Assembly (NCBI GenBank): GCA_029243845.1
Contig: JAQWRF010000387.1
Coordinates: 1-23,932, forward strand
Direction of reading: 5' to 3'
Origin: Planctomycetota bacterium
GTDB lineage: Bacteria; Planctomycetota; UBA1135
Length of the DNA: 23,932 nucleotides
Every line of letters starts with the position of its first letter. Position 1 is the stretch's first letter. The notes beneath the pieces were generated by a model. The model worked only from the letters and a program-made list of their open reading frames with translations, ran no database searches and was not told where the DNA came from. Below are positions 8,138 to 16,757 of the stretch, in pieces. A program made the translations under genes and the position numbers.

Positions 8138-8518
8138 TTAGACGCGACGCTTCTTAGGAGCGCGACATCCGTTGTGTGGAAGTGGTGTGCAATCTTCAAT
8201 ACCAGCAACGCGTAGGCCACCTTGGCTTAAACCACGGATAGCGCTTTCGCGACCTGCACCAGGGCCCTTAACGCGAACGCTAACGTCGCGCATGCCCATC
8301 TTGACAACTGCTTCAGCAGCACGTTGTGCAGCTTGTTGTGCGGCGAAAGGAGTTGACTTGCGTGAACCCTTATAGCCGGCCTTACCTGGGGCACCCCAAG
8401 CAATCGTATTACCATTAGTATCAGTAATGGTAATTAGTGTGTTATTGAAAGTTGCACGAATGTGGACTACGCCTTTAGCGCCTACTTTCTTTGACTTTTT
8501 CTTTGATGCTGCACTCAT
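8138..8518 (-). CDS. rpsK: 30S ribosomal protein S11 (uS11)
   Basis: Platform protein of the small subunit that contacts the mRNA exit region. [37 protein letters not shown] and the C-terminal [15 protein letters not shown] are diagnostic. It has 126 residues, the normal length. It starts 14 bases after rpsM ends with no Shine-Dalgarno sequence (TTAGAACA before ATG). Confidence 0.97.
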   Translation of the reverse strand: MSAASKKKSKKVGAKGVVHIRATFNNTLITITDTNGNTIAWGAPGKAGYKGSRKSTPFAAQQAAQRAAEAVVKMGMRDVSVRVKGPGAGRESAIRGLSQGGLRVAGIEDCTPLPHNGCRAPKKRRV

Positions 8519-8532
8519 TGTTCTAATTCAGA

Positions 8533-8919
8533 TTAGCCTTTTAATGACTTGACAGAAGCCTTACCGGCAACAGTCTTTTTGCTACCCTTACGCGAGCGAG
8601 CATTAGTTTTTGTACGCTGACCACGTACGGGAAGGCCACGACGGTGACGCAAGCCACGGTAGCAAGCGATTTCACGTAGGCGGTTGATGGCCGCCGTATT
8701 ACGGCGACGCAAAGAGCCCTCTACTTCCATCTCTTCTTGGAGGTAAGCAGCTAGCTTTGCCAACTCTTCGTCTGTAATCTCCTTTGCGCGACGCGATGGG
8801 TCGAGATCTAGGGTTTCACAAAGTTGCTCTGCCGTTGCGCGGCCAATACCGTAAAGGTACGTAAGCGCAATTACTGTGCGCTTATCTGCTGGAATGTCTA
8901 CACCGATGAGTCGTGGCAT
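8533..8919 (-). CDS. rpsM: 30S ribosomal protein S13 (uS13)
   Basis: Head protein that bridges to L5 and contacts P-site tRNA with its basic tail. MPRLIGVDIPADKRTVIALTYLYGIG and RGLRHRRGLPVRGQRTKTNARSRKG are classic S13 motifs. It has 128 residues, ending in a lysine-rich tail. It lies between rpmJ and rpsK as in most bacteria. The region before the start is A/T-rich (AATAATAAATAGAC) without Shine-Dalgarno. Confidence 0.97.
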   Translation of the reverse strand: MPRLIGVDIPADKRTVIALTYLYGIGRATAEQLCETLDLDPSRRAKEITDEELAKLAAYLQEEMEVEGSLRRRNTAAINRLREIACYRGLRHRRGLPVRGQRTKTNARSRKGSKKTVAGKASVKSLKG

Positions 8920-8946
8920 GTCTATTTATTATTCTTGAATTGAGAG

Positions 8947-9063
8947 TTAGCCCTGACGCTGCTTATGGCGAGGATCGCGGCTACAAATAACGAACACTTT
9001 TCCGTGTCGTTTGATGATCTTGCAGCTACTGCAAATGCGGCGTACTGATGCGCTGACTTTCAT
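8947..9063 (-). CDS. rpmJ: 50S ribosomal protein L36 (bL36), zinc-binding form
   Basis: Tiny 38-residue protein of the large subunit. It has the zinc ribbon ligands C11, C14, C27 and H33 (CSSC, VIC, PRH) and the usual [15 protein letters not shown] start. A longer open frame exists upstream but is out of family; the ATG at 9063 is the proper start. It lies between infA and rpsM, its usual place. The start is preceded by AATC with no Shine-Dalgarno. Confidence 0.95.
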   Translation of the reverse strand: MKVSASVRRICSSCKIIKRHGKVFVICSRDPRHKQRQG

Positions 9064-9101
9064 GATTCTGTTTGGTTGATTTGTTAGGTTGTGACTTTGA
9101 A

Positions 9102-9353
9102 TTAGTTGCGAGGCCCGCGCTGACGGCGAGGACGACGAACACCCCGGTAAACGATTCGACAACGTGTTAAATCGTATGGGGACAGTTCAATGGTCACTGT
9201 GTCTCCGGGAGTGATACGAATGTAGTGCATGCGCATTTTCCCGGAAATGTGAGCTAGAATTTGTTGACCGTTTTCGAGTACTACGTTGAATGTGGCGTTT
9301 GGAAGAGTTTCCTTTACGACAGCGGACAACGTGAGTGGCTCTTCTTTGGCCAT
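9102..9353 (-). CDS. infA: Translation initiation factor IF-1
   Basis: OB-fold protein that occupies the 30S A site during initiation. The 83 residues include the family core: a strand with [31 protein letters not shown], then [23 protein letters not shown] basic [11 protein letters not shown] tail extends about 10 residues past the usual end. It starts one base after the adk stop (TAG A ATG), so expression is probably coupled to adk. The methionine aminopeptidase gene that often lies between adk and infA is absent. Confidence 0.97.
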   Translation of the reverse strand: MAKEEPLTLSAVVKETLPNATFNVVLENGQQILAHISGKMRMHYIRITPGDTVTIELSPYDLTRCRIVYRGVRRPRRQRGPRN

Positions 9354-9354
9354 T

Positions 9355-9924
9355 CTATGCTATGTTTGATTGATTAAGAGCACCGCTTACAGTAGCGAGA
9401 ACATCAGCTTGGATGTCGTCTACAGCACGATCAGAATTGATCTCACGGAGTAAACCCTGGTCGGAGTAGTACTTGACCAAAGGTTCGGTTGTCTTAGCGT
9501 AAACACCAAGACGATGTGTAATGACTTCGAGGGTGTCATCTTGACGCCCACGCGACAGTAAACGGTCGGTAAGAACCGCTTCAGGGGCCGTAAAGTATAG
9601 CGACAGCCCGATTGCACCGCTAGTACAAGCTTCTTCTAATGCAGCAGCTTGAGCGATTGTGCGCGGAAAACCGTCCAGAAGCAGTACTTTCTCGTTTGGA
9701 AAGCTAGAAATGCGCCCTGCGACCATTTTCACCATGATATCGTCGGGGACCAAGTCGCCACGAGACATATAGGTGTCAGCAGATTTACCCAACTCGGTGC
9801 TCTCAGCTACTTCTTGGCGAAGCAGTTCGCCAGTAGACATGTGAGTGTAGCCATGAGACTCGGCAGCCAAAGCTGCTTGAGTACCCTTCCCTACACCGGG
9901 AGCGCCAAGAAGAATTGTAATCAT
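9355..9924 (-). CDS. adk: Adenylate kinase (short form)
   Basis: Interconverts ATP + AMP and 2 ADP. The P-loop is GAPGVGKGT (residues 7-15). The AMP-binding region has STGELLRQ, and DGFPRT carries the AMP-site arginine. The LID is short: [19 protein letters not shown] replaces the large zinc/beta LID, so this is the 189-residue short type. The start overlaps the secY stop (TAATG) with an AAGAAG just upstream. The position after secY is standard. Confidence 0.96.
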   Translation of the reverse strand: MITILLGAPGVGKGTQAALAAESHGYTHMSTGELLRQEVAESTELGKSADTYMSRGDLVPDDIMVKMVAGRISSFPNEKVLLLDGFPRTIAQAAALEEACTSGAIGLSLYFTAPEAVLTDRLLSRGRQDDTLEVITHRLGVYAKTTEPLVKYYSDQGLLREINSDRAVDDIQADVLATVSGALNQSNIA

Positions 9925-11222
9925 TACTTCTTTGCCCAGCTTGAGCCACTTGATTTCATGAATCCATCGTAGTTACGCATTAACAATTGCGCGTTTAACT
10001 TATCGACCATGTCGAGAGCTACACCTACAACAATCAAGATGGATGTACCGCCTAAGAAATAGGCAATCATAGGGTCAACGTGAAGCTTACCGATGAGTAT
10101 GTTCGGCATTACCGCAACGACTGACAGGAATACAGAACCCGCTAAGGTAATGCGGTCGAGCACGAATGACAAGTACTCGGCAGTTGCTTTGCCAGGGCGA
10201 ATGCCTGGGATAAACGAACCCTGATCTTTGAGGTTATTCGCAATATCATCGGGCTGAAACATCAAACGCGTCCACATGAATGAGAAGAAAATAATCATTC
10301 CGGTGAAAGTCAGGATGTAAACGAAGCCGGCCGTGTTAAATGCGTTGCGCATCCAGCCGAAGCCAGGCAATGAGCCAAGAACTGTAGGAACGATGAACAG
10401 AGCTGATGCGAAAATGATTGGCATCACGCCTGCCTGGTTAACCTTTATTGGTAAGTAGTGACGCTGCCCACCCATCATCTTGCGGCCGCGAGTTAGCTTA
10501 GCCTGCTGAATTGGGATGCGGCGCTGGCCACGAGTGAGGTAAACGACCACCAAAATAATGACTAACCACATTAACGCTAAGGTTACCGCTAGTTGATGCG
10601 CGTCTTCGCGTAAAGCAAAAGCCTTAGACACTGTCGCTGGCATGTTAGCAATAATGCCACCCATAATAATAAGTGAAACGCCATTACCAACGCCATATTC
10701 GGTAATCTGCTCACCTATCCACATGATAAACATGGTGGAAGCCGTTAACGCGAGCATAATCGTAATGGTGTAGAAGAAAGTACCACCGTCTGGCATCAAA
10801 CCGAATGACGGATTGTAAATAACACCATAAACAACAAACACCGACTGAAGCAAACAGATTGGAACTGTAGCCAGGCGCGTAAGCTGGTTGATTTTCTTTT
10901 GCCCTGCTGCACCTTCTTTCGAGATAGCTTCAAGAGCTGGAACCACTTTAGTCAACAGACTAAAAATAATCGACGCTGAGATGTATGGCATAACACCCAG
11001 CGAGAACAAAACTGCCTGACCGACGCCAGCACCAGTAAAAGCGTTCATAATGCCGAATAAAGCATTTTCGTCAGCCTTATTCGCTGCCTCTGCAACGCGA
11101 GACAAGTCAATGCCTGGAAGCGGAATGTGAAAACCTAAGCGGTAGATGAACAGAAACACAAAAGTCATTACAACCTTTGAGCGCAGTTCAGGAACGCGAA
11201 GAATAGTCAGTAGTTTACCCAT
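9924..11222 (-). CDS. secY: Preprotein translocase subunit SecY
   Basis: Channel subunit of the Sec translocon in the inner membrane, 432 residues with the expected ten hydrophobic segments. TM1 is around 20-38, and the plug region follows (GIMNAFTGAGVGQAVLFSLGVMPYISASI). The cytoplasmic C5 loop containing GIRPGKATAEYL docks ribosome and SecA. Its neighbours are rplO and adk. It starts 5 bases after rplO with no Shine-Dalgarno. SRP RNA is encoded in the same window. Confidence 0.98.
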   Translation of the reverse strand: MGKLLTILRVPELRSKVVMTFVFLFIYRLGFHIPLPGIDLSRVAEAANKADENALFGIMNAFTGAGVGQAVLFSLGVMPYISASIIFSLLTKVVPALEAISKEGAAGQKKINQLTRLATVPICLLQSVFVVYGVIYNPSFGLMPDGGTFFYTITIMLALTASTMFIMWIGEQITEYGVGNGVSLIIMGGIIANMPATVSKAFALREDAHQLAVTLALMWLVIILVVVYLTRGQRRIPIQQAKLTRGRKMMGGQRHYLPIKVNQAGVMPIIFASALFIVPTVLGSLPGFGWMRNAFNTAGFVYILTFTGMIIFFSFMWTRLMFQPDDIANNLKDQGSFIPGIRPGKATAEYLSFVLDRITLAGSVFLSVVAVMPNILIGKLHVDPMIAYFLGGTSILIVVGVALDMVDKLNAQLLMRNYDGFMKSSGSSWAKK

Positions 11223-11227
11223 AATGA

Positions 11228-11674
11228 TTAGTCGATGACTTCGACAGTACCGCCAGCAGATTCAATCTTAGACTGTGCAGACTTAGAAAACTTGTGAGCT
11301 TTAATCGTGAGTTCTTTACTCAAATCTCCTTGCCCCAAAACTTTAAGCATATCGCCTGTCTTCCGCGCTAAGCCCTTGTCGAGGACTGCCGTCAGATCAA
11401 CCACTTCGCCAGCATCGAAAGCCTCTAGAGACTCGATGTTAACCAGTGTATAGTGCTTCCGGAAACGGGCATTTGTAAAACCGCGCTTAGGCATACGACG
11501 GAACAAAGGCATTTGACCACCCTCGAAACCGATACGCGGCAAGTCGCCCGAACGTGAGCGCTGACCGTTATGACCTTTACCAGCCGTTTTACCTTTGCCG
11601 GAACCTACGCCGCGACCAACTCGCTTGCGCTTATCGTGGTTATTACCACGCGCTGTTACGTCGTGAATTTGCAT
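11228..11674 (-). CDS. rplO: 50S ribosomal protein L15 (uL15)
   Basis: Late-assembly large-subunit protein of 148 residues. The glycine/basic N-terminal extension (KRVGRGVGSGKGKTAGKGHNG), then GFEGGQMPLFRRMPKRGFTN, identify it. Its ATG overlaps the rpsE stop (TAATG), with a GAGGAG 10 bases upstream inside rpsE. In most bacteria rpmD (L30) lies between rpsE and rplO; the overlap leaves no room for it. Confidence 0.97.
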   Translation of the reverse strand: MQIHDVTARGNNHDKRKRVGRGVGSGKGKTAGKGHNGQRSRSGDLPRIGFEGGQMPLFRRMPKRGFTNARFRKHYTLVNIESLEAFDAGEVVDLTAVLDKGLARKTGDMLKVLGQGDLSKELTIKAHKFSKSAQSKIESAGGTVEVID

Positions 11675-12186
11675 TACAGTTCTACTCCTCGCAATTCTGC
11701 GATTTCTTCTTTGGTGCGAAGTGCACCGAGAGCAACGATCGTGGCCTTAACCAAGTTCGTTGGGTTCGTCGATCCGTATGACTTGGTGAGGACATCGTGA
11801 ATGCCTGCCAATTCAAGAACAGCACGCACCGTACCACCAGCAATAATGCCAGTACCAGGTGAAGCTGGGATCAAACGAACTTTAGATGAGCAATAAATGC
11901 CCTCGATTTCGTGAGGGATAGTCGTGCCCACGCGAGGTACGCGAATAAGCTGACGACGTCCGTCTTTGAAAGCCTTCTGCATTGCTGCAGGGATCTCTTG
12001 TGCCTTGCCGAAGCCGAAACCAACGATACCGTCTTGGTTGCCTACAACTGTAAGAGCTGAGAATGAAAAGCGACGACCACCTTTAACAACTTTGGCGGAG
12101 CGGTTTACTTTAACGCGCTCTTCCTTCAGTTCACCGAGCTTTTCAGCATCAGTGCGATCGAGAAATTCTGGTAATTTGTTATACAT
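11674..12186 (-). CDS. rpsE: 30S ribosomal protein S5 (uS5)
   Basis: Lines the mRNA entry tunnel and affects decoding accuracy. It has 170 residues. The N-terminal dsRBD-like domain contains [23 protein letters not shown], and the C-terminal domain contains [35 protein letters not shown]. It ends with the translationally coupled rplO start. No Shine-Dalgarno sequence is seen before its own ATG (AATTTAGAA). Confidence 0.97.
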   Translation of the reverse strand: MYNKLPEFLDRTDAEKLGELKEERVKVNRSAKVVKGGRRFSFSALTVVGNQDGIVGFGFGKAQEIPAAMQKAFKDGRRQLIRVPRVGTTIPHEIEGIYCSSKVRLIPASPGTGIIAGGTVRAVLELAGIHDVLTKSYGSTNPTNLVKATIVALGALRTKEEIAELRGVEL

Positions 12187-12193
12187 TTCTAAA

Positions 12194-12568
12194 TTAGAAT
12201 TTTAGGCCTGCTTCACGAGCTGAATCAGCCAACGCTTTTACGCGGCCATGGTAGCGGTGCCAAGAACGGTCAAAGGAGACCTCTGTTACGCCAGCAGCGA
12301 TTACGCGCTCAGCGATAGCAACGCCAACAATTTGAGCAGCCTCAGTCTTGCTCTTACCGGCAACCAGATTAGCCATAGACTTATCGAGAGTGCCTGCAGA
12401 AGCTAGAGTTGAGCCACCGAGGTCGTCAATGAGCTGAACAGTAATGTTCTTTGCTGAGCGATGAACGCTCAGGCGTGGACGGTCAGAAGCTGCGCGCAAA
12501 CGGCGACGGATGCCCATTGCCTTACGGCTGCGCTTCTTCCACTTTTTCTTTTGCTGAAGATGGTCCAT
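12194..12568 (-). CDS. rplR: 50S ribosomal protein L18 (uL18)
   Basis: Binds 5S rRNA with L5 in the central protuberance. It has 124 residues. A basic N-terminus ([19 protein letters not shown]) leads to [20 protein letters not shown], and [28 protein letters not shown] is the diagnostic end. It is 5 bases after rplF, with TAATAATC before ATG and no Shine-Dalgarno. Confidence 0.97.
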   Translation of the reverse strand: MDHLQQKKKWKKRSRKAMGIRRRLRAASDRPRLSVHRSAKNITVQLIDDLGGSTLASAGTLDKSMANLVAGKSKTEAAQIVGVAIAERVIAAGVTEVSFDRSWHRYHGRVKALADSAREAGLKF

Positions 12569-12573
12569 GATTA

Positions 12574-13116
12574 TTATGCTAGTGATTTACCAGACTTGCG
12601 ACGAACGTGTTCGTCAATGTAACGGATACCCTTACCCTTGTAAGGCTCAGGTGGACGAACACGACGGACGTTAGCTGCGTACTGGCCAACTGCGTGCTTG
12701 TCGATTCCGGTGATGATGATTTCAGTTGGAGACTTCAACTCTACATTTACGCCTTCAGGTGGAGTAACTTTCACAGTATGGCAAAAGCCAACTGAAAGCT
12801 CTAAGTCAGAACCTGCCATTTTGCAGTTCCAACCAACACCTTGAATCTCTAGTTCTTTCTTGTAACCATTCGTCACGCCCTCGACCATATTGGCGATGTG
12901 GGCGCGAACCAAGCCATGCAATGCAGAAGCCTTCTTAGAAGACCCTCTGCCGGTAGCCGTAACGATTACTTCGTTCTCAACTACTTCTGCAGTAACCTCT
13001 GGAAACAGTGGGAATTGCAAATTGCCTTTAGAGCTTTGCACTTTTACCTCGAGAGCGGACACATCAACTGTGACGCCACTAGGGATAGAAACTGGTTTGT
13101 TGCCGATACGTGACAT
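12574..13116 (-). CDS. rplF: 50S ribosomal protein L6 (uL6)
   Basis: Large-subunit protein near the factor-binding site, 180 residues in two similar domains. MSRIGNKPVSIPSGVTV starts the first and GVGWNCKMAGSDLELSVGF begins the second. RRPPEPYKGKGIRY is the family signature near the end. Two bases separate it from rpsH, and AATC precedes ATG. Confidence 0.97.
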   Translation of the reverse strand: MSRIGNKPVSIPSGVTVDVSALEVKVQSSKGNLQFPLFPEVTAEVVENEVIVTATGRGSSKKASALHGLVRAHIANMVEGVTNGYKKELEIQGVGWNCKMAGSDLELSVGFCHTVKVTPPEGVNVELKSPTEIIITGIDKHAVGQYAANVRRVRPPEPYKGKGIRYIDEHVRRKSGKSLA

Positions 13117-13118
13117 GA

Positions 13119-13520
13119 TTAGAACAACGTGCAGATGATTTCACCACCGACGCCTAACTCGCGAGCTTTACGCCCACTCATTACGCCGCGTGATGTAGTA
13201 ACGATAGTAGCACCTAGGCCACCGCGTACTTGAGGCACCTCTTCAGCTTGGCGATAAACGCGGCAGCCGGGAGAGGAGATGCGAGTGATTTCTTGAATTG
13301 CAGGATTACCATCGCGATCGTACCTAAGAGATACGCGCAAGGTTGAACCTGGGCCTTCATTTTCGATTACTTCAACGTCGTTGATGTAACCTTCTTCTTT
13401 CATCGTAAGAGCAATTGAGCTTTTGATTTTAGAAGCAGGGATGTCTACTGTGTCGCGGCGCACCATGATTCCGTTACGGATTCGAGTGAGCATGTCAGCG
13501 ATTGGGTCGGTATGTGTCAT
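13119..13520 (-). CDS. rpsH: 30S ribosomal protein S8 (uS8)
   Basis: Primary binder of 16S rRNA helix 21; in E. coli it is the autogenous repressor of the spc operon. It has 133 residues. THTDPIADMLTRIRNG opens it, and the conserved C-terminal GLGATIVTTSRGVMSGRKARELGVGGEIICTLF closes it. Located between rpsN and rplF as usual. No Shine-Dalgarno before ATG. Confidence 0.97.
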   Translation of the reverse strand: MTHTDPIADMLTRIRNGIMVRRDTVDIPASKIKSSIALTMKEEGYINDVEVIENEGPGSTLRVSLRYDRDGNPAIQEITRISSPGCRVYRQAEEVPQVRGGLGATIVTTSRGVMSGRKARELGVGGEIICTLF

Positions 13521-13526
13521 ATTATT

Positions 13527-13832
13527 TTACCAAGAAGACTTACGTACGCCTGGGAGGAAACCTTCGTGAGCTAAGCGACGAAGAACGAGACGTGAGATAC
13601 CAAAGCGACGCGAGTAGCCACGAGGACGACCGGTGATTGAGCAGCGGTTGTGCAAGCGTGAGCTCGATGAGTCGCGAGGCATTTTAGATAGCGTCAAATA
13701 CGCCGCTCGCTTGTCATCTAATGAAGCATTTGGATCTTTGATTACCTTTACAAGAACAGCGCGACGCTCGGCAAAGTTTGCCACTAAGCGCTTACGATTC
13801 TTTTCACGGTTTACTGCAGATGTTTTAGCCAT
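13527..13832 (-). CDS. rpsN: 30S ribosomal protein S14 (uS14), long zinc-free form
   Basis: Head protein of 101 residues. It is the long form: the region that carries CxxC pairs in the short form has no zinc ligand set (only one Cys, in RLHNRCSITGRPRGYSRRFGISR). L36 in the same operon keeps its zinc site, so zinc-free and zinc-binding types are mixed. It sits between rplE and rpsH. AATC precedes ATG. Confidence 0.97.
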   Translation of the reverse strand: MAKTSAVNREKNRKRLVANFAERRAVLVKVIKDPNASLDDKRAAYLTLSKMPRDSSSSRLHNRCSITGRPRGYSRRFGISRLVLRRLAHEGFLPGVRKSSW

Positions 13833-13834
13833 GA

Positions 13835-14386
13835 TTAATTCTCTGAAGATTTGCGACGGAATGGAACACCCAAGCCATCTAGCAGAGCACGACCTTCTTC
13901 ATCGGTACGCGCTGAAGTAACAAAAGTAATGTTCATACCTTGAGTGAACTCGACCTGGTCAAGCTGAATCTCTGGGAACAACGTTTGCTCGTTAAGACCG
14001 AGGCTAAAATTGCCACGACCATCGAAATTGTCTTTAACACCGCGGAAGTCACGAATACGTGGCAACACTACAGACACTAAGCGGTCCATGAATTCGTACA
14101 TACGCTCGTTGCGCAATGTAGTCATACAACCGACCGGGTTTCCTTCGCGTAGGCGGAAATTAGAGATAGAGCCCTTAGCGGTACGCACCACAGGCTTTTG
14201 GCCAGTAATTTTAGCCATGTCTTTAACAGCAGAGTCGATAGCAGATTTGTTTTCTACCGCCTTACCGACACCCATGCTTACCACTATCTTGTCAAGACGT
14301 GGTATCTGATGAATGTTCTTGTATTCGAACTTGTCCTTAAGACCAGCTGAAATTTCATTCTTGTATTTATCTTGGAGGCGTGTCAT
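13835..14386 (-). CDS. rplE: 50S ribosomal protein L5 (uL5)
   Basis: 5S rRNA-binding protein of the central protuberance that contacts P-site tRNA and S13. The 183 residues include IPRLDKIVVSMGVGKA, the TGQKPVVRTAKGSISNFRLREG loop and FTQGMNITFVTSARTDEEGRALLDGLGVPF. Two bases from rpsN, two from rplX. No Shine-Dalgarno. Confidence 0.97.
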   Translation of the reverse strand: MTRLQDKYKNEISAGLKDKFEYKNIHQIPRLDKIVVSMGVGKAVENKSAIDSAVKDMAKITGQKPVVRTAKGSISNFRLREGNPVGCMTTLRNERMYEFMDRLVSVVLPRIRDFRGVKDNFDGRGNFSLGLNEQTLFPEIQLDQVEFTQGMNITFVTSARTDEEGRALLDGLGVPFRRKSSEN

Positions 14387-14388
14387 TT

Positions 14389-14700
14389 TTATGAGTCAAA
14401 TTTTGTGCCACAAGGAACACCAACGCGAATTTTCTTATCGCCGCTGATATCAGTTTTAGTACGAACACCTTTATTCGCTTTTTCTGACCACAACAAAACA
14501 TTTGACAGCGCTATTGGCATTTCAACCTCTAGTCGCCCGCCTTCTGGGTTTTGCTGAGTCTTTTTCAGGTTCTTAACCTGACTGTTTACGCCTTCGACCA
14601 CAACGCGCTCAGTTTTGCGATCAATACGCAATACTTTGCCACGTTCTCCACGGCCGTTACCAGACATTACCTGGACTTCGTCACCTACTTTAATACGCAT
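14389..14700 (-). CDS. rplX: 50S ribosomal protein L24 (uL24)
   Basis: Early assembly initiator of the large subunit with an N-terminal KOW domain (VGDEVQVMSGNGRGERGKVLRI, residues 6-27) and a conserved EGGRLEVEMPIALSNVLL segment. It has 103 residues. Its ATG overlaps the rplN stop (TAATG) and has AGAGGTGG 6 bases upstream, one of the better Shine-Dalgarno sequences in the operon. Confidence 0.97.
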   Translation of the reverse strand: MRIKVGDEVQVMSGNGRGERGKVLRIDRKTERVVVEGVNSQVKNLKKTQQNPEGGRLEVEMPIALSNVLLWSEKANKGVRTKTDISGDKKIRVGVPCGTKFDS

Positions 14701-15068
14701 TACACCACCTCTTGAGCTAGAGAAACGATTTTCATGAAGTTGTTTTCGCGCAACTCGCGAGCTACAGCACCAAAGATGCGCGTGCCACGCGGGTTGTTAT
14801 CGACATCGACGAGGCACAGAGCATTCGAATCGAAACGCACATAACTGCCATCTTTACGACGCAACTTTTGCTTTGTACGAACAACTACGCCACGCACAAC
14901 TTCACCCGTAGGGATACTTGAGCCTGGCTGCGCAACCTTTACCGAGCAGATGATGACATCACCTACCGAAGCAAACTTACGCCCTGAGCCACCCAACACC
15001 TTGATGCACATTACTTCTTTTGCACCAGAGTTGTCAGCCACTTTCAGTCTTGTTTGTGTTTGAATCAT
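14700..15068 (-). CDS. rplN: 50S ribosomal protein L14 (uL14)
   Basis: Interface protein contacting 16S helix 44, 122 residues. [27 protein letters not shown] and [29 protein letters not shown] are diagnostic. An AGGA lies 8 bases before ATG. The 24-base gap to rpsQ is the widest in this part of the operon. Confidence 0.98.
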   Translation of the reverse strand: MIQTQTRLKVADNSGAKEVMCIKVLGGSGRKFASVGDVIICSVKVAQPGSSIPTGEVVRGVVVRTKQKLRRKDGSYVRFDSNALCLVDVDNNPRGTRIFGAVARELRENNFMKIVSLAQEVV

Positions 15069-15092
15069 TTTATTATTCCTGCTTTACAGTAA

Positions 15093-15371
15093 TTACTCGA
15101 TTGGCGCCGCTTTGGTCACCTCAAGTAGGCGCCAGCACTTTTTCTTACTGATAGGACGAGTGCCCATGATTTCAACCACATCACCCACGCGGGCAACGTT
15201 GCTTTCGTCATGAACGTAGTACTTTTTACGCACACGAATTGTTTTACGGTAAAGCTTATGCTTAGTCAAACGCTCGACTTCGACTACGATTGTCTTATCA
15301 CCCTTGTCTGACACAACTTTGCCAGAAAGTGTTTTGCGCGTTCCGCGTTCTATTGTTATTTCTTCAGTCAT
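15093..15371 (-). CDS. rpsQ: 30S ribosomal protein S17 (uS17)
   Basis: OB-fold protein of the small-subunit body, 92 residues. The core reads TLSGKVVSDKGDKTIVVEVER, followed by HKLYRKTIRVRKKYYVHDE and VGDVVEIMGTRPISKKKCWRLLEV, all standard. GAGG stands 7 bases before ATG. Confidence 0.97.
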   Translation of the reverse strand: MTEEITIERGTRKTLSGKVVSDKGDKTIVVEVERLTKHKLYRKTIRVRKKYYVHDESNVARVGDVVEIMGTRPISKKKCWRLLEVTKAAPIE

Positions 15372-15382
15372 TTTAAACCTCG

Positions 15383-15595
15383 TTAGCGTGACGCCTGGTC
15401 ACGGATGCCTTGCTTTCTCTCGTTAAGGATTGTCTTAATTCGCGCGACTTCGCGGCGAATTTCACGGATACGGCAAGGATTTTGAAGGCCATCTACCAAT
15501 GAACGAAAACGCATACCGTGCAACTCTTTTTCTAGTTGCTCGATATCAAACATTAGTTCAGCATCTTCTTTGCCTCGTACTTCTTTTGCTTTCAT
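15383..15595 (-). CDS. rpmC: 50S ribosomal protein L29 (uL29)
   Basis: Small two-helix protein at the tunnel exit that helps recruit SRP and trigger factor. It has 70 residues with the second-helix signature NPCRIREIRREVARIKTILNER. It lies between rplP and rpsQ as usual. AATAATC precedes ATG with no Shine-Dalgarno. Confidence 0.95.
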   Translation of the reverse strand: MKAKEVRGKEDAELMFDIEQLEKELHGMRFRSLVDGLQNPCRIREIRREVARIKTILNERKQGIRDQASR

Positions 15596-15600
15596 GATTA

Positions 15601-16107
15601 TTAGATGGTTTTCTTTTCGATCATGCGTACACGCACAGGGAGTTTGTGCGCCACGCGATTAAATGCCTTGCGAGCAACGTCTACGCCAACGCCGCCTATC
15701 TCGTAAATGATTGTGCCAGGAAGCACTACGGCCACCCAACGATCTACGTCACCTTTACCAGAACCCATTCGAACCTCGAGAGGCTTCTTAGTAACAGGCT
15801 TGTGAGGAAACACGCGAATATAAAGCTTGCCTTCGCCGAGATGGCGATTACATGCAACACGACCCGCCTCAATCGTGCGGGCGTTCAGCCAGCACCACTC
15901 GAGAGCCTGCAAACCAAACTCGCCGTGTGTCACGGTATTACCACGAGTAGCTTGTGCTGTCGCAACGCGCTTCTTTGGCGTTACAATGCCGCGACGGTGC
16001 ATGTTGCGACCCGCAACACCTTTACCATCTGGCTTCTGGCACTTAAAAGTACCCTTAATTTTACCGCGATGTACCTTACGGTACTTTGTTCTCTTTGGCA
16101 TTAACAT
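15601..16107 (-). CDS. rplP: 50S ribosomal protein L16 (uL16) with an internal insertion
   Basis: A-site protein of the large subunit needed for the peptidyl-transferase region. MLMPKRTKYRKVHRGKIKG starts it normally. The family's next segment, ATRGNTVTHGEFGLQALE, appears only at residue 53; about 33 extra residues (20-52, 15952-16050) intervene. That stretch is basic and includes KCQKPDGKG, GRNMHRRGI and TPKKRVATAQ. The rest is canonical: KLYIRVFPHKPVTKKPLEVRMG, then GDVDRWVAVVLPGTIIYEI. The total of 168 residues compares with about 136-140 usually. AGAGGT lies 9 bases before the ATG. A start at the second Met is also possible but the MLMPKR form fits the family. Confidence 0.96.
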   Translation of the reverse strand: MLMPKRTKYRKVHRGKIKGTFKCQKPDGKGVAGRNMHRRGIVTPKKRVATAQATRGNTVTHGEFGLQALEWCWLNARTIEAGRVACNRHLGEGKLYIRVFPHKPVTKKPLEVRMGSGKGDVDRWVAVVLPGTIIYEIGGVGVDVARKAFNRVAHKLPVRVRMIEKKTI

Positions 16108-16125
16108 TAGTATTTACCTCTTGTC

Positions 16126-16755
16126 TTATCGAGTTGTCTCACCGGTGAAAATCCAGACCTTGACGCCCAGAATACCGTAAGAAGTAAGAGCCTCAGAAAA
16201 ACCGTAGTCAATTCGTGAGGAAAGAGTTTGTAGTGGCACGCGACCTTGGCGAACCGACATTGAACGTGCCATTTCTTTACCGTCGATACGACCAGCAATC
16301 AAGATTTTGACACCTTCCGCACCAGCATTCATCGTGTTTTCCATTACGCGCTTCATCTGAAAGCGCGGAGAAACACGGCGCTCAATAGCAGCAGCTAAGT
16401 TTTCAGCGATAGTCTGAGAATCGAGGTCCCAGTGACGCACCTCTTGGATGTCGAGCTTGATATCAAGACCAGACACTTTCTCAAGGTCAGCAACTAGCTG
16501 ATCGCGAGTGCTATAGCCCTTGCCGATTACTTCGCCCTTGCGAGTAACGAGCAACTGAATATTGACACGTTCTGAACGACGAGCGATATCGATACGAGAG
16601 ATGATTCCCTTGCGGAAACGATCCTTGATCAATTTGCGGATTTGATAATCGAGTAGAACTTGCTCTGGGTAATCTTTACCACGAGCAAACCAGCGTGAAC
16701 GCCAAGGCTCACTTACGCCGATACGAAAACCGATTGGATGTATTTTTTGTCCCAT
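16126..16755 (-). CDS. rpsC: 30S ribosomal protein S3 (uS3)
   Basis: Head protein at the mRNA entry channel with helicase-like function. It has 209 residues: GQKIHPIGFRIG N-terminus, a KH domain (about 38-110), and a C-terminal domain with RIDGKEMARSMSVRQGRVPLQTL. The KH loop normally reads GKKG; here residues 78-81 are GKGY, so the last Gly of GxxG is replaced by Tyr. AGAGG stands 10 bases before ATG. Overlaps no neighbour. Confidence 0.97.
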   Translation of the reverse strand: MGQKIHPIGFRIGVSEPWRSRWFARGKDYPEQVLLDYQIRKLIKDRFRKGIISRIDIARRSERVNIQLLVTRKGEVIGKGYSTRDQLVADLEKVSGLDIKLDIQEVRHWDLDSQTIAENLAAAIERRVSPRFQMKRVMENTMNAGAEGVKILIAGRIDGKEMARSMSVRQGRVPLQTLSSRIDYGFSEALTSYGILGVKVWIFTGETTR

Positions 16756-16757
16756 TA

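Noticed and set aside
15646..16104. 152-codon plus-strand ORF opposite rplP
   Set aside because: Antisense shadow of a conserved ribosomal gene.
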